From assembly GCA_021234155.1 (NCBI GenBank), contig JAJEKV010000023.1:8560610-8624609 (forward strand): DNA of 64,000 bases, read 5' to 3'. The notes under the pieces were generated by a model. It searched no databases. It was not told the origin of the DNA and worked only from the letters and a program-made list of their open reading frames with translations. Shown here one piece after another: positions 46,270 to 58,752 of this stretch. A program made the translations under genes and the position numbers. How positions within the stretch are numbered: the first letter of the stretch is position 1; every line of letters starts with the position of its first letter. This DNA comes from Isoetes taiwanensis (lineage: Eukaryota > Streptophyta > Lycopodiopsida > Isoetales > Isoetaceae).

Positions 46270-47213
46270 ACAAAGGCTTGATTGCTTTCGAGTAATAGTC
46301 ATTTTCGGCAAAATATCTTGTTCTCCTTGTAATGGTTCTGTTTCTTGATCTTCCTTTTCCTTTGAATATGTTTCTTCGTCTTTTCTTCCTGTTGATTCTG
46401 CCTCTTGGTCATTTCTTTCAATTGCTTCTGTTTCTTGGTCTTCCTTTCCTGTTGCCTCTCTTCCCTGCTCTTCCCTTCCTAGGAGCCCATACATGCCATG
46501 CTTTTCTACAGAAGCAGGATTATGTAAATTCGGCCTCTCCAGGCAAACCATAAGACCCAGCGAGTATCTATAGTACAGGCAACTAACCCTGCACGAATCT
46601 AAAACTTCAAGCAATTAAAATATTACCCAACTCTTTTGCAAGAGCTCGAATTAGAGGTAACAAGAATTAGATAGAGCATGCTTACAGAACCTCTTTTTGT
46701 GAAATGCTAGGAACACAGCAGATACGCACTTGAATCAAACAAAAGAATTCCACGATCCATTCAAACGCCTTGTATTTCGCTACTCTGGATCTAGTATCTG
46801 GGAAGAATTTTCTCTGACATCTTCGTTTTTTACTGGCAAATCGTTTTCAGGTATGGGACCAGGGTGTGGAATTTCGGCATTCATATCACCTTCATCTTCA
46901 TGGCTACATCTCTGATCTTTCCTTCCTTCCATCTGTGATTCTTCGTTAGAAACCTTACTTTCGTCGGAATGATCAGCCTCTCCTTCTGCATGATTTTCAA
47001 GAATTTGCCCTAATTCTTCGCTAAATTCCCAAGAGCTTAGCCTCCGATTGGACAAACTATTTTCCATCTCCAAGCTCTCTGACAAAACTGATTTACCACC
47101 AGTCGGAATGCCTTGGTCGTCTTTAATTTTCAAGGCTCTTACACGGACCCATAGAGGAAGAAGACCATCCGGTCTGCATATCCACAAATCCGTCACTACT
47201 CCACCTCTGTTGT
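46270..47213 (-). pseudogene. Captured host-gene exons: acidic repeat protein
   Basis: The upstream exon on the minus strand starts after a tctacaacag acceptor at 47213: VVTDLWICRPDGLLPLWVRV..., continuing ALKIKDDQGIPTGGKSVLSE and acidic sequence to about 46800. A second exon, about 46280-46575, has an acceptor (ctatag) and a donor (TT|GTAAGT); it encodes ...GREATGKEDQETEAIERNDQ and further Glu/Asp/Gln-rich imperfect repeats of about 12 residues. Preserved splice sites indicate copying of genomic DNA. Family not recognised. Flanking 47220-47390 may be its first exon. No evidence that it is expressed. Confidence 0.45.
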
Positions 47214-47399
47214 AGACAAAAACCTACCCAAAAATGCTGCCGCCATAGCCACTCACGAAGATCAAGAATATGAAGGAAGAGAATCGAGAAACAGAAGGTA
47301 AAGAGGAGGGGAGAGAAGGCATAACTTAGAACATGGCGGCAAAGAGTAGGGGAGAGAAGGCAGAGAACATGGCGGCAAGGCAAAAACAAAATGGCGGGG

Positions 47400-50300
47400 A
47401 TTTTGATCTTGCCCCCTATTCTCGTCCGTGCAAAATCAGCGGATCACGATTTGCCCCCTTTAATCTCAGCCGTTACTTTCAGAGCCAATAAGGTGAAAGG
47501 ACGAGGATTGCAATCTGAGCCATTTATCCCATATTCACCCCATTGCTTTATCACAAGTGAAAATTATTATTTTCAATTCCTCACCATATATTTTATTTAT
47601 CTGCTATACTGATAGGCTTTGAAATATTGGCAATGCTTTGTTGTTGCGACATCACCATCTATCTAAAGCCTATAGGTAAGGTCTATCTAAAGACCCCAAC
47701 CAAAGGTCGAATGACCCACCCAACTGGGAAAGATGTCGCCCTTCGTTTGCAGTTACCGGAGATAGACATGATTAGAAGGGATGCAGGGAGGTAGAAGCGA
47801 CCCAAAACAACACAATGCGGGGAATCAATCTTGGATGTTAATAGCGGTCGTTAAACTAAGGCCAAATGGATCGTAAGACTTGGGCCACAATCTCAGCCAC
47901 TCATCTCGGTCGTTGGAAGCGATACACATGGCAAAGCTCTACAAATTTTTCGCTCTAAATCATATTGTATAAATATCGAGCGCCGTATATATAAGCCACC
48001 ATCACGTCTTCCAATGCCCCCATCCCATGATGCCCCTTTTTTCCATGGAGCATCAACCCATGCCCCAATCCCGGCAGGCGAAAACTCGAAACGAAACATA
48101 AAGATTCCAACTGAATGGTAAGAAGACTAACATCCTGTTTTGTTATGTCTCTAAGGAAAATTTGGCAGTGCGTTTATTGAAGCTTCAATGTCATAGCCAT
48201 AAGGAACTAAAATGCAGGGCCAGAAGAAGGCTGCGCTTGGGAAAGTCAACCAATCCATCTGAATCCCAGAGCGACCAAATGGCCCAAACAATAAGTATGA
48301 TGCTCAAGCAAGATACCATTCTTTTCTACTATGAATTCATGTGTTGGTGATGGCAAGCACACAACAGCATGTTGGCAATCTCGGATGGCTAATTCGAGAT
48401 TTTGCAAGTAATACAAACAATTAGCTGACTTCGAAGTCTGTAAGTTTTGGTATTCAAGTTTTTTATATTCTAGCAATCGTGGCCCATGTTTACACCATAT
48501 TCTCCACGAAATTTGACAAGATTTTCAAGACATGGAGGCATTTCATAGATGTTTTTACCCACATCGTAATAATCTATCATATCATTAAATAGTGTAACAT
48601 GTAGACATTATTGGGTGCCTAAAAGTATCTTCTTAGTCTTCTCGAAAGATCCTACATAGTGGTTGTTAAGATTACCTATGCAGTACTAACTAACAATGCC
48701 TCGTGAGGTACAAAACTTTCTATTTGGGTTATTACAAAACACATTCAATATGATTTGAAAAGTTTCCAATGAAACAACCATCTCTGTCATGTTAGAATTT
48801 TTCCGAAGACCTCGAAAATTATTGGCGCCATGGTTTTAACACGTTGTCAAAATATGCCACGAGTATACCTATGGTTCCAACATGACACTGGCCAATATTT
48901 ACAACGCTCGTGAAACACATCACTCATGAGTGGATGAAACTGGGTGTTGTATAAGTTAGTACAAAGAAATCGAATATGGTTGTTTAAGTCAGTACAAACA
49001 CAATGGATATGTGAGCATGAAATACAAATCCTTTGTATTCGGGCTTGTATAAGTGAGTACAAACACATGGAATATGATTTGTAAAGCTTACCATGAAACA
49101 CTTCACCACGATGCAAATTTATTGGGGAGAGACTCGTAATACATTTAACCACTAGTTCAGACACATGAACCATTGATAGGTGCCTAATAAGGGTGATTGT
49201 GTAGTCGAGAATTAGACTAGATTTCTTTGTCATTGCAGACAAGGGTGGCCTATTGAGCAAGTAATACATCCCTTTCATGGCAAAATGTTTTGCATTCGTG
49301 CAACCACCGGATGTGGTTTAGCTTGATTGATGGGCATAAGATGACATAAGTAATTTTTGTAAGATATCCTTTGGACATGGTTATCTCAAGCCTTATTTTG
49401 AAACTTCTTTCTCTTATCTTGGTTGATAGGCCATCACTCTTAGAAAAGAAAGAATAAAATGTCTTTTTTTTAGTGACACATCCTATCAAGTACATCTTTT
49501 CACTTCTGATGGTATTTTTTGTGAAAAATTACAAGTGTCATCCGATAGGGACTTTTTTTTTCCAAAGGTTTGTCTTCAACGGTTGTAGATGGCCCAATTT
49601 GGAGCAACCGGGATTGGAGATGCCCGAAAAGCAAGGAGCTTGCACGTGTGGAACCTTAATTGATTAGACCTTAATTGATTAGAGTTGAATTAACTGATTC
49701 TTGGATTCTTCTAGTTTTCACGCGTGCAAGCTTCTTGCTTTTCGGACATCTCCAACTTCAGCTGGATTAGAGTTGAATTAATCGATTCTTGGGTTCTTCT
49801 AGTTTTCTTTGCATGATTCTTGTTGCTCCATGATTCTCGTCAACCAGCTTCTCTCCGAATCCACCCAAGATTAGAGTTGAAATAATCCAATTCTTTCGTT
49901 CTCCTATTTATTTTGCATCCATTCTTGTTGCCCACTGTTTCTTATTAGCGACTCATTGAATCTGCCCTACTTGTTTCTTCACTTGATTGTGTACGGTCTA
50001 GATTATTTCTTTGAATTTGAATTATTCAGTTCAATAGCTGGGTGTTTTTTGTACTTGTTAATAAACAAGTGACTAGAATAGCGATTCGGCTCAATTCCAC
50101 GTGTTGGGTCGAGCTACAACAGATGAGAGTTCTTGAATTATAAAGCAAAGTTCCACTTTTTGTTGTGCATGAAGAAGATACCCTTGGAGAGGTGGGTTTT
50201 TTTTTTTTTTTGGGGTGGGGGTTGGGAATATGCCATGTAATATCTATATTGCGGGCTTATATATGTGCTTCTATAGAGGTGTAATAACATTTGCATGCAT

Positions 50301-50647
50301 TATCTCAAGCCAAATGCATGTCCATGGCACTAGGCTAATTGATAACCCATGTATGATCATCTTGAGCATAGTTAAACTCTTGACATCCACTTTATGGTCT
50401 GATAAACCTTTTACAGGTTATACAGTTTTAGAGTTTGAAGGTCTACTCATCATAATCCATAGGGATCCATATTGTAAGGTAAGGGAAAAGCGACTTTTTC
50501 TTGAGCTTTGTCTCCACAAATTTAAAACCAAGGTTACTATACCAATGGGAGACTTGACATGAGTTTTATGAACATGTACATCATACGCGCTATTTTAGTT
50601 TGTTGTTGGACAACCAAAAAAATTCTGCATTCTACATGGCAGTATTT
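47400..50647. other. Element B interior, no gene supported
   Basis: Over 3 kb of AT-rich sequence with only short frames (for example 48847-49278 minus, 143 residues, no motif). Near 49640-49800, ttagagttgaatta-gattcttgg repeats several times. Two related blocks around 50930-51000 and 51045-51120 (gatatggac-tttgattatgt, gaggcatg-gccaattgcc) show a local duplication just to the right. Nothing else recognised. Confidence 0.4.
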
Positions 50648-50830
50648 CGCAACCACCTCTTAGGCCAATCGACTACGATTTGGCGCTTCTTGGAGAAGGG
50701 GTGGTCTTCTGCCCACGAAATTTGGTCATCAGGGTAATGTCGATGTTCTGATTCCATTGGCAGAGGCAATTTATAGTTCCAGACTGGGAGAATTGCTCGT
50801 TTGTGACCAGGGGTTGCTCGTCCATGCTAG
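50648..50830 (+). repeat. Fragment of the tandem-array unit inside element B
   Basis: aaccacctcttaggccaatc, gactacgatttggcgcttct, ggtggtcttctgcccacga, aatgtcgatgttctgattcc align with 9766-9900 of the array, with a deletion of about 20 bp after 'gactacga'. It shows the array unit has also been carried by a second transposon. Confidence 0.7.
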
Positions 50831-51599
50831 ACAGTCAATGATGAATAATGTAGAGGTCAAAAATTGCATGTGTTCAAGACAGTAACAACCTTAATCTGTA
50901 GATGGGATTTACATATAGTGTGTGTGATATGGACGTTTGACTTATGTTGAGGCATGCGCCAATGCCTCAACCATTAAAGATGGCTTCATTTCAAACCATA
51001 TATATTTCCATTTATGTCAATCTATACATGCAATTTACGTAGGGTGTGTGCGATATGGACATTTGATTTATGTCGAGGCATGTGCCAATTGCCTCGACCA
51101 TTAAAGATGGCTTTATTTCAAATCATATTTCTATTGTTTCAGTATTCTTATGTCGGGTAATATGTTTTCTAGATAATAATGATGGTAGACATGTAGTAGT
51201 TTGTGTTGATTGGGAATTTATATCACAACCTTGAAAGCGTGAGTGAGCAAAGTGAAAGGGAAATTTACATCCTAAAGACTGGAAAACTAATATGTATAGA
51301 ACTAAAGTGGTTACATGATTGTTTGAATTGGAAATAACATGCAGAGAACTATATAAAATATTTTTTACGTCTAAGCCGGATAGTAATTAGAATCCTTTGA
51401 AGGGAACTGGCTCATCTTTTTGTTTCAGTAATAGGAAGGGGAACTCGAGCGAAGAGAACTTGCTTGGTTGCCCAAAAAAAACGTGTGTAACCCGCAATAT
51501 ATAAACAGGGACTAATGCTTAAGCTCTGTTGTTTACAGAAAGCAAAGCAAGAAACACTCGATAAGCGAATACGAACCCAAATCCATAGGCAAGTCAACT

Positions 51600-52480
51600 A
51601 ATTCATAGGTAGATGTCTGTTAAAGGAATTAATCTCTTCATTCATGGCTTCCCTCCATCTATTTGCCTCTATCTTTGTTCCATGCTTCATCAAAGGTTTC
51701 GGGATCACTTATGCGCATAATTATGAGTGCTTGGGGATCCTTCTTATGTAAGCGCAACCTAGAACTCCCGCCATTTCTTTTTCGCCATAAAGTCCGGTGT
51801 CAAAGTTTGCATCTTCCATTAATCTTTCACCTTGGACCTCCTTTTCTATTTTTCCATTTCATGCTCCACCATTTCATGATTTTTGCATTATTGTTATTGT
51901 CTTCAACATTGTCAATTTCCTCATCATTGCATGCATCTTTAAGATTTGTTTCCAAGCTTTGTGCATTCTTATCCACCTTGTCATTACATTTGTATTGCAG
52001 GGCTCTACTATTTTTTACTTAATCTCCACTTTGCTTATAGACCTTGGCATGTATAATTCTTCTTCTACAAAAGTCACATCTCTGCTCACTATGATGTTTC
52101 TTCTTTCTGGATTGTACATTCTGTAACCTTTCGAATGATCATCATATCCTACCAAATAGGTTATGATGCATTTGTCACTAATTTTAATCTATTTTCCTTG
52201 GGAACATGAGTATATCCAGCGACCATATGCTTTATAATTTTCAAAGTTAGGCATACTTCCTTTCCATAAGAATTCTGGGCACATACCTTCCAGACTTTTG
52301 GTTGGCAAAGCATTTTGCACTAGCACAACAGTCTTTAATGCTTCTTCCCAAAGGAAGTTTGGCAAACCTGCATGCTTTGCTTTTTTGTGTTGATTGGCTT
52401 CGAAGAAAGAAGATGCTAACTTTGCAAGGAAAATGCGAATCTATATGAGAGCTTGCCTTCATCAAAGCAGGGACCTTTGG
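51600..52480 (-). pseudogene. Ty1/copia pol fragment: end of integrase to start of RT
   Basis: The minus strand reads AGLPNFLWEEALKTVVLVQN, ALPTKSLEGMCPEFLWKGS, NFENYKAYGRWIYS (52400-52230), then IITYLVGYDDHSKGYRMYNP and IIVSRDVTFVEE (52180-52068): the standard copia integrase C-terminal order. Further on, ISDPETFDEAW and, after a frameshift, RWREAMNEEINSF (51710-51620) is the linker before RT. Several stops and frameshifts; no LTRs seen. A dead fragment nested in element B. Confidence 0.75.
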
Positions 52481-53049
52481 AGTTTGATCCCGGTTTAGCG
52501 CTTCCTTCCATTAGCATATTAGAGTATGTATAACAATTAGAGTATTTACCATAACCCATTTAGACACCAGCCGAACCCCATCCGCCGCCCACAGAGAAAT
52601 TGTGGCATTCAAAAGCGTTGGACGCTTGAATCCGATAAGCCAACTCTTATTTTGTGTCAGTCAACTTTGTTCTATTTGAGGCCCGTTGAAGAAATCAATC
52701 GGGCCTCTGTTTTTGGCGGATGTTGTGTTTGCGTTATGCCACGCTTTACATTCTTGTATGTACATGCTCACGTGTTGTACACTTGATGAAGCCATGGTGT
52801 TGTGGCGGGCGTTCCTATTTAATGGGGTCAATTTGACCCCATCGACTCAATACCGGTGCTTGAATCTTGCCGACCAACATATTCTGAAGGTGCCCCATCG
52901 GCGGCCAATAAAGGAACAATACTAGCTAGGGATGGAAATTAATTCCCCCCTCCCTCGAAACTAAATCAAGCTTAATTCAATAATACATCATTAGACGGTC
53001 GAGGAGCTTTGTGAAACATCAAATTTCATCTAAAATATACTGTTCAATC

Positions 53050-53398
53050 AAATGTTATAACTAAAATTGTAATAGCGCCTAGAAAAGCACCATCTGACGA
53101 TTAGTCTGATGCAATATCTGACGAATAGTCGACATAAAAAATCGATGATATATCGGCGTTATATCGGCGCATTTTTCGGCGATTATTCGACGCTAAATTC
53201 GACGCTTTTTCTGACGCACATTCGACGCTTAACCTGATGAAGGCTTCTGACGATTTATGTGACGATATGTCTGACGTAGTATCATCAGGAAAAGCATCAA
53301 AATAGTAATCGTCAATCGTTAAATCGACTGTATGTCGGGCAAAATCTCTCTAGACGGTCGACGATTTTTTCGACAAAAATGCTCATTCTCTTGTAGTG
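53050..53398. mobile_element. CACTA-like terminal fragment nested in element B
   Basis: The right end ...CATTCTCTTGTAGTG at 53398 is the complement of CACTACAAGAGAATG, a classic CACTA terminus. The 340 bp before it are packed with tctgacga/ttcgacgc/tcggcg motifs spaced about 15-20 bp. agacggtcga occurs both at 53352 and, on the left, at 52994. No left terminus was found, so it is a truncated copy. Confidence 0.55.
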
Positions 53399-53459
53399 GT
53401 TGGATCTAACCATTGAAGTTATTTTTCACGAATGTAAAACAATACAATACATTCCCAAA

Positions 53460-54470
53460 GTTGAGCAACAAACAATATTCCAGGTGGTGGTGCTTTGCTT
53501 AAGAAATAGCCTAAAAAACCATACTTCCTTAAGAAATAGGCTGCGTAAAACTACGCCACTCCAGGAAAACCACATACAAAAAAAAAGCGACCACTTAAAA
53601 ACTACACCTACTTAAAAACCACACCTCAAAAACCATACTTAATTTAAAAATAGCTACGTAAAAACTATACCTAGTTATATAAACCACACCAAAAAAATCA
53701 TATTTCCTTAAAAAATAGCTTCTTAAACACTACATCTAGTTATAAACTACACCACTCAGTAAAACCATACTTCATTAAAAACGACCACTTAAAAACTAAA
53801 CCGGCTTATAAACCACACTTCAAAACCATACTTCTTTAAAAAAACAGCTATTTAAAAACTACACCCACTTATAAGCGACACCTCAAAAAATAACACCTCG
53901 ATTAAAAAATCATACCACTTGAGAAAACCATACTTCCTTAAAAAACAGCCACTTAAAAACTACACCAACTTATAAACCACACTTCAAAAACCATACTTCT
54001 TTAAAAAACAGCTATTTAAAAACTACACCAACTTATAAAGCGATACCTCAAAAACAACACCTCGATTAAAAAAAATCATACCACTTGAGGAAAACTATAC
54101 TTTCTTAAAAAACAACCACTTAAAAACTATACCTCCTTATAAACCACACTTCAAAAAAAACTATACTTCCATAAAACAACCACTTAAAAACTACACCTAG
54201 TTATAAACTACACCTCAAAAAACAACAGCTTCTTAAAAACAACACCCCCTCAAGAAAATAAGCAACACTTCTTTTAAAAAAACGACACCTCAAAAAAAAA
54301 CCACACCTTCAAAAAAAAAAAAAAAAACTATAGCTCCATAAAAAAAACTACACCGTCTCCTTAATAAACCACACCTCCACATAACCACATGTAGATTTTT
54401 TGGAACAACGACATGTGGTCTTTTTGTTACTGTTGTTTTTAGGTGTGGTCCCAGAATTGGGGTGGTAGTG
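53460..54470. repeat. Element B right subterminal repeats
   Basis: About 1 kb of aaaaactacacctacttaa, accacacctcaaaaaccata and close variants, repeated more than a dozen times in direct orientation. This is the counterpart of the left subterminal region. No coding. Confidence 0.75.
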
Positions 54471-54690
54471 AGATCAAGTAGCAGTAGCAAGATCAAGAGC
54501 AAGGAACAAGATCAAGTAGGAAGGAGCACGGGAATGAAGTAGCAAGGAACAAGGATCAAGATCAAGTAGCCAGAAGCAATGAACAAGGAAGATCAAGTAG
54601 CAAGAAGATCAAGGAACAAGGAAGATCAAGTAGCAAGAAGATCAAGGAACAAGGAATATGAAGGAGCAAGAAGCAAGGATGAAAAGTGAG
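54471..54690. repeat. Purine-rich minisatellite, right part
   Basis: It continues the array broken at 44756: gatcaagtagcaagaagatc, aaggaacaaggaa. The block 54508-54650 closely repeats 44702-44756 and 44570-44640. Confidence 0.8.
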
Positions 54691-54727
54691 AAGTGAAAAC
54701 AAGGTAAAAGAATTTATAGCTACGAAT

Positions 54728-54846
54728 CCAATAATGTTGAAGTATAATACCAATAATGTTGAAGTATAATACCAATAATCTTTGACGTATAATACCAATA
54801 ATGCTCACGATAATACCAATAATGCTGAAGTATTATACCAATAATT
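54728..54846. repeat. 24-bp tandem repeats
   Basis: About five units of ataccaataatgttgaagta plus 'taat', getting less regular to the right. AT-rich and non-coding. Confidence 0.7.
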
Positions 54847-54895
54847 CTATAACGACTATAAAAAGCTCCATTCGGTAAGTCATTCATCTCCCATC

Positions 54896-55135
54896 ATGGC
54901 TTATAATATTTATGATGATCAGTTTGAGACCATTCTTTGCTCCATGAGCTACAATGATATTAATCGCTGCATACGTAAAGGTGTTAAGCTGGATCCTTAC
55001 TTACAATCCAAAGCAGAAGGTCGTGAGTGTGATTGCCCCGGCCTTACTCGTGTTGTGATCCATCTTCTTTGGGTTCCTGAGCGCCATGCCTACGAGCTGA
55101 ATGCGATCACAATAGCAGGGATTGATGATGAGTGA
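54896..55135 (+). CDS. Small ORF, unknown (79 residues)
   Basis: MAYNIYDDQFETILCSMSYN, then DINRCIRKGVKLDPYLQSK..., ending in HAYELNAITIAGIDDE. The start context tcatcATGGct is good for a plant. There are no introns and no recognised motif; a CDCPG may bind metal. It is acidic and compact. It could be a short transposon-associated gene or chance. 55140-55470 has no gene. Confidence 0.35.
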   Translation: MAYNIYDDQFETILCSMSYNDINRCIRKGVKLDPYLQSKAEGRECDCPGLTRVVIHLLWVPERHAYELNAITIAGIDDE

Positions 55136-55475
55136 ATCATCGACTCTATAATGCCATCAATAATATGTGCATCTAAATTATATGTATGCCATCAATAATG
55201 TGTGCATCAGATGTAATGATGTGTATTAAACACCTATTATAATAGATGTAAGGATGTTAGTATAAGCATAAATTAGGATGTATCGACAACGTATTAATTG
55301 TCCAAAATGCTTAAGTATTATAGCAAAAGAAATTACATACATGATTATCGAGAACATGAGTGAGATTGAGAGCTTTTAGCTAATGCTATGTCCCCCACAT
55401 GTCAACAATGTATTTTGGAATCACGAGCAGTCTTCGGTCTTTTGCCATTTGCATCCCATGCATAATGTATGGCAT

Positions 55476-56093
55476 CTAACTTCTCATACCTTGATGGATC
55501 GATGGATTGGGTGCGTAACGTTTAGTTAAGCAACTTTGTATAGTCACGACCAACGGGCATCCACCATGATACATAAATGTGACCATAATTGGTAGACTCG
55601 GATCTAGGATGGCATCTTCTTTCGTAAAGCCCAACCACGTTGGAGTTTCATAAATCTCGTGTCGGACTAAAACAAACATACCTTTTCGTAACATGTGCAT
55701 GAGGATCGAACTCATCCATAGGCAACACCGGGGGCATCTCGCTGGCCCACAATATGTAGGCAAAGGTCTTACAAGCACACGGCGGCTTCATGACCGACCT
55801 CACGGAGTAAATGCAGCTTGTAGAGGTTCTTGCCTTGTACGCAACCAAAAGTTATCATTTTGAGGTCGATCCGGAGATACATCTTCCAAACACAAAAGAA
55901 TCTGCGTTCGGTAATCCATAGTTGCTTTGTCTTGTCGTGCAAACACACTATCTTCCTGATTTTTGCGGAAGGAATTCCATAATGCTATGTACTTGCGATC
56001 TTTGTCTGCCGAGCCGGGGAGATCTTTCAATGTCTTCCTTGGAGGGATATTTTTAGGCACCCCCGTTGGTAACGTTGGCTCACCATTTTTCAT
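55476..56093 (-). pseudogene. Degenerate transposon-type coding region
   Basis: Minus-strand frames read GEPTLPTGVPKNIPPRKTLK..., then KDRKYIALWNSFRKNQEDSV, TMDYRTQILLCLEDVSPD (56093-55800), CACKTFAYILWASEMPPVLP, MDEFDPHAHVTKRYVCF (about 55785-55660), then EIYETPTWLGFTKEDAILD and GGCPLVVTIQSCLTKRYAP. The frame changes at least twice. Family not recognised; adjacent to the DUF7869-like gene and possibly part of the same element. 56100-56520 also has protein-like scraps. Confidence 0.4.
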
Positions 56094-56523
56094 CCTCCTT
56101 CCACATTCTTATTCCATTTTCTGGAATCCACTCTTTATGGGTTGGCCGCATCTTATATTGCATAATGGGCCATTTCCCATCCATTTTAAATCGAATAGCA
56201 ATGGCTCGGTATGGCTGTTAGGCGTTGGCCCTTATCGGGGGATATATCCCTTGACAAAGCCTTTCAAACGGAACTTCATCCACAAAATATGGAGCAGGAG
56301 ACTTTGCATTGCACTTGCTAAACAAGTAAAGCAACTCGAGGCAAAGTTAGAGCATCCGATGAACTCATTAACGCGTCGAAAAGTTCCCAAACAATGCATC
56401 AATCAATATCGTCATGAGTGTGCCCAACCATCATGAAGCCAACCGAATCTCATCGAATACCTTAAGCCATGTCAAATAAGAGAGGTAGGAGAACACATAT
56501 CTATTTTATTTTGACCCGATGCA

Positions 56524-58566
56524 TTATCCAAGCTGTAAGTAGAGATTTCGAGGAAGAGGATTGAAGCCTTCTAAGTTGGCACTAGAAGATGAAGGCATCT
56601 TCTCTTGTGTCTGCACTAGCTTATGTTGCGTGGTCGAGTATCTTTTAGGGCTTGCATCAATTTGCAATCTGTAGTTTGCTTCCACACAAATCACCACACT
56701 TGTCTTCTTAGGCAACTCAAGATAGTGTAGGATCCTAGAAAGTGATCCAACATGAAAGTTTGAGTCATCCTTCCAAAGATCAAGAGAGAAATGGCCATAA
56801 GCCCGTCCACCATGACCATGTGTCAATGCTCTGTCAAAGTTGCTCTTCAAGCGATCTCCTCTCCAAACGGACTTTGCGAGATGGTGACTTCTTGGTGTGA
56901 GTGTTTTGACCTGATCCATCTTATCATGTATTATGCGAGAGGTGACTTTCGGCGAACGATGTGATAATGCACGCCAATGCCAATATTGACTCCCTCTGAG
57001 GAACGTTGTTCCAACATATGTGCCCGCCGTTGAATTGAAAGGTTGCGCCTCTCCCTTATATCTTTTGTTCTTTCCAATTTCTGCTTGATGACTACACATA
57101 TGTTACACTTGGAGAATGCTGTATTTTTTGCTATGCTGACGTCTGGAAACTCTTTCTTCCAAATATTGTAAAAAGAGGGCAAGGTTACACTCTTTCCTGT
57201 CAATTCTTCCACCACGGCGCCCACCTCCTTATGTATGCTCTTCTTATTAAGGATGGAAGGAAGTTTGCGAACATTCTCCCTTATATCATCCTTTCCTTTT
57301 TTGCTTCTATGTGGAATGCTCTCTGCATTCTCACTAATGAAGGTATCAAGCACACTTTCTGTAGCTAGTGTCACAGATCTAGGCTTCTTAGAGCCTGTAT
57401 TACCATGCTCCGCCCGTTTTCCACCTAACTCGAACCTCTTCCTCCAACTATAAAACGTAGACTGAGCAACTCCTAAAGCCACGCGCCATGCGAATTGACA
57501 GCACTCCACTCCACAGACCACTACTTTCGCCTCCGACTGCCCTGTATAAGTTACACTCAACACATCAAAAACAAGCGTAATCCTGGCACTGCTTGATTGA
57601 GAATAAAATTCTTTTCTTAAGGCACATACTTGCTGTCGGCTCAGTTTTTTGACACATTCGTCCTTGCAGCATGTTGATTTTAGATCACTCTTAATTGCCT
57701 TGGAAGCGCACATCCTCTCCTCCTTGCCATCCCCCTTTGGTTCCCTCCTGACCCTCTTCACATATGTATATTTCCTTTTCCTCTTGAATTGCTTCTCAAC
57801 ATCAGCTTCCAAGCACTCAACTTCTAAATCATCATGTTCGAGAGCAGCAAGAGCTTGTAAATGTTGTGAAACTGTCCTACCATCATGAAGCAAAACAGCA
57901 TGGGTCTCCCAGGTTACTAGATCATTAGCTATAGGCCTCTCAAAGACAAGCATGACATGACCTGATATTTTGGTTTCCCGTTGGATCTATTATGTTACCC
58001 ACTGAAAGCCCGACCTTTGATACACCCAAGAACTCATCGTCTATAGCATCCTGAGGATCACTAAAGACTATATTCGCCTCCGAATATTTAGATCCGGTGC
58101 AGGAGTGAAGAATGTAGCATGGCAAACCTAGTAGATCTGTTCTGGAGTAGTAGACTGTCTCATCTTCAGGCTTAAACAACCTGAGACCAAGACGGGCAGC
58201 TAGATTCTCATGACCTCCAATCTCCTCTACTATCTCGTCTTCTTCATTTGTTGCTGTGTTGCTTGGTTCACCACAGTGAGCAGTGAAACTGATGTCCGGC
58301 GGGCTACTGACAGATGGACTACTAGATGAATCCTCTTGTGAAGAGGGCAAATTGAGGGATCTCGAAGACGTATCTTCACTTGAGGGCCACTCATTTGGTT
58401 TTACATCCCTCTTAGGCCACTGAATGAATGTGCCTACTGCTTCACCAATGTTATCTGCCCCTCCGCAGGGGACTGGAAGCTCTGTCGATGGGATCACGGA
58501 CTCCGTGACCTCAATTGCTACATTTGAAGGATCTATTTCCTTCCCATGAAGAGTGGTTCTATTCAA
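56524..58566 (-). pseudogene. DUF7869-like transposon protein, two frameshifts
   Basis: Frame 1 (58566-57940): an N-terminal segment with NIGEAVGTFIQWPKRDVKP, similar to the G-(D/E)A-(V/I)G-TF-I-x-WP motif of plant CACTA-associated DUF8039, then an acidic/Ser linker. The frame shifts near 57965 into SGHVMLVFERPIANDLVTWE..., then CCKDECVKKLSRQQVCALR, SFYNIWKKEFPDVSIAKN, SKCNICVVIKQKLERTKD. It shifts again near 57003 into SRIIHDKMDQVKTLTPRS, ALTHGHGGRAYGHFSLDL, DDSNFHVGSLSRILHYLE. The C-x4-C head, 'K-C-x-x-C' box, 'HDKMDQ-K' and 'HGHG' boxes are those of uncharacterised DUF7869 proteins abundant in plant and algal mobile elements. Family recalled, not searched. A palindrome cluster lies 190 bp upstream. 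Confidence 0.65.
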
Positions 58567-58752
58567 AATATGTCCCCGGGCAACAATTGTCCCTCAAGCC
58601 CGAATAGGTTTATGCAGGGAAAATTAAACCTGTTTCAATCAAGCAAGGCGACACTTTTCAGAACATATGAAATAGAGGAAAAATAAGCAAAAAATAAGCG
58701 AAAATGGCGCTATTTAGTACAAATGTATAAATTTTGGTCCAAATTTGGAGCT

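Larger units (their letters stand above)
44757..54470. mobile_element. Complete CACTA element B (9.7 kb)
   Basis: The left end is CACTACCACCCCAAAACTGG at 44757. The right end, read in complement from 54470, is CACTACCACCCCAATTCTGG. The 3-bp target duplication AGA lies at 44754-44756 and 54471-54473, within the same minisatellite on both sides. Left and right subterminal regions carry short acatgtggttttt/aaaaaccacacc-type repeats. The interior is a patchwork of captured exons, a copia piece, an array-unit fragment and a nested CACTA end. No transposase recognised, so probably mobilised by a related element. Confidence 0.88.

Noticed and set aside
40703-53398. Pairing the CACTACAAAA end at 40703 with the CACTACAAG end at 53398 as one element
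   Set aside because: The second end lies inside element B, which has its own precise boundaries, and the subterminal motifs differ.
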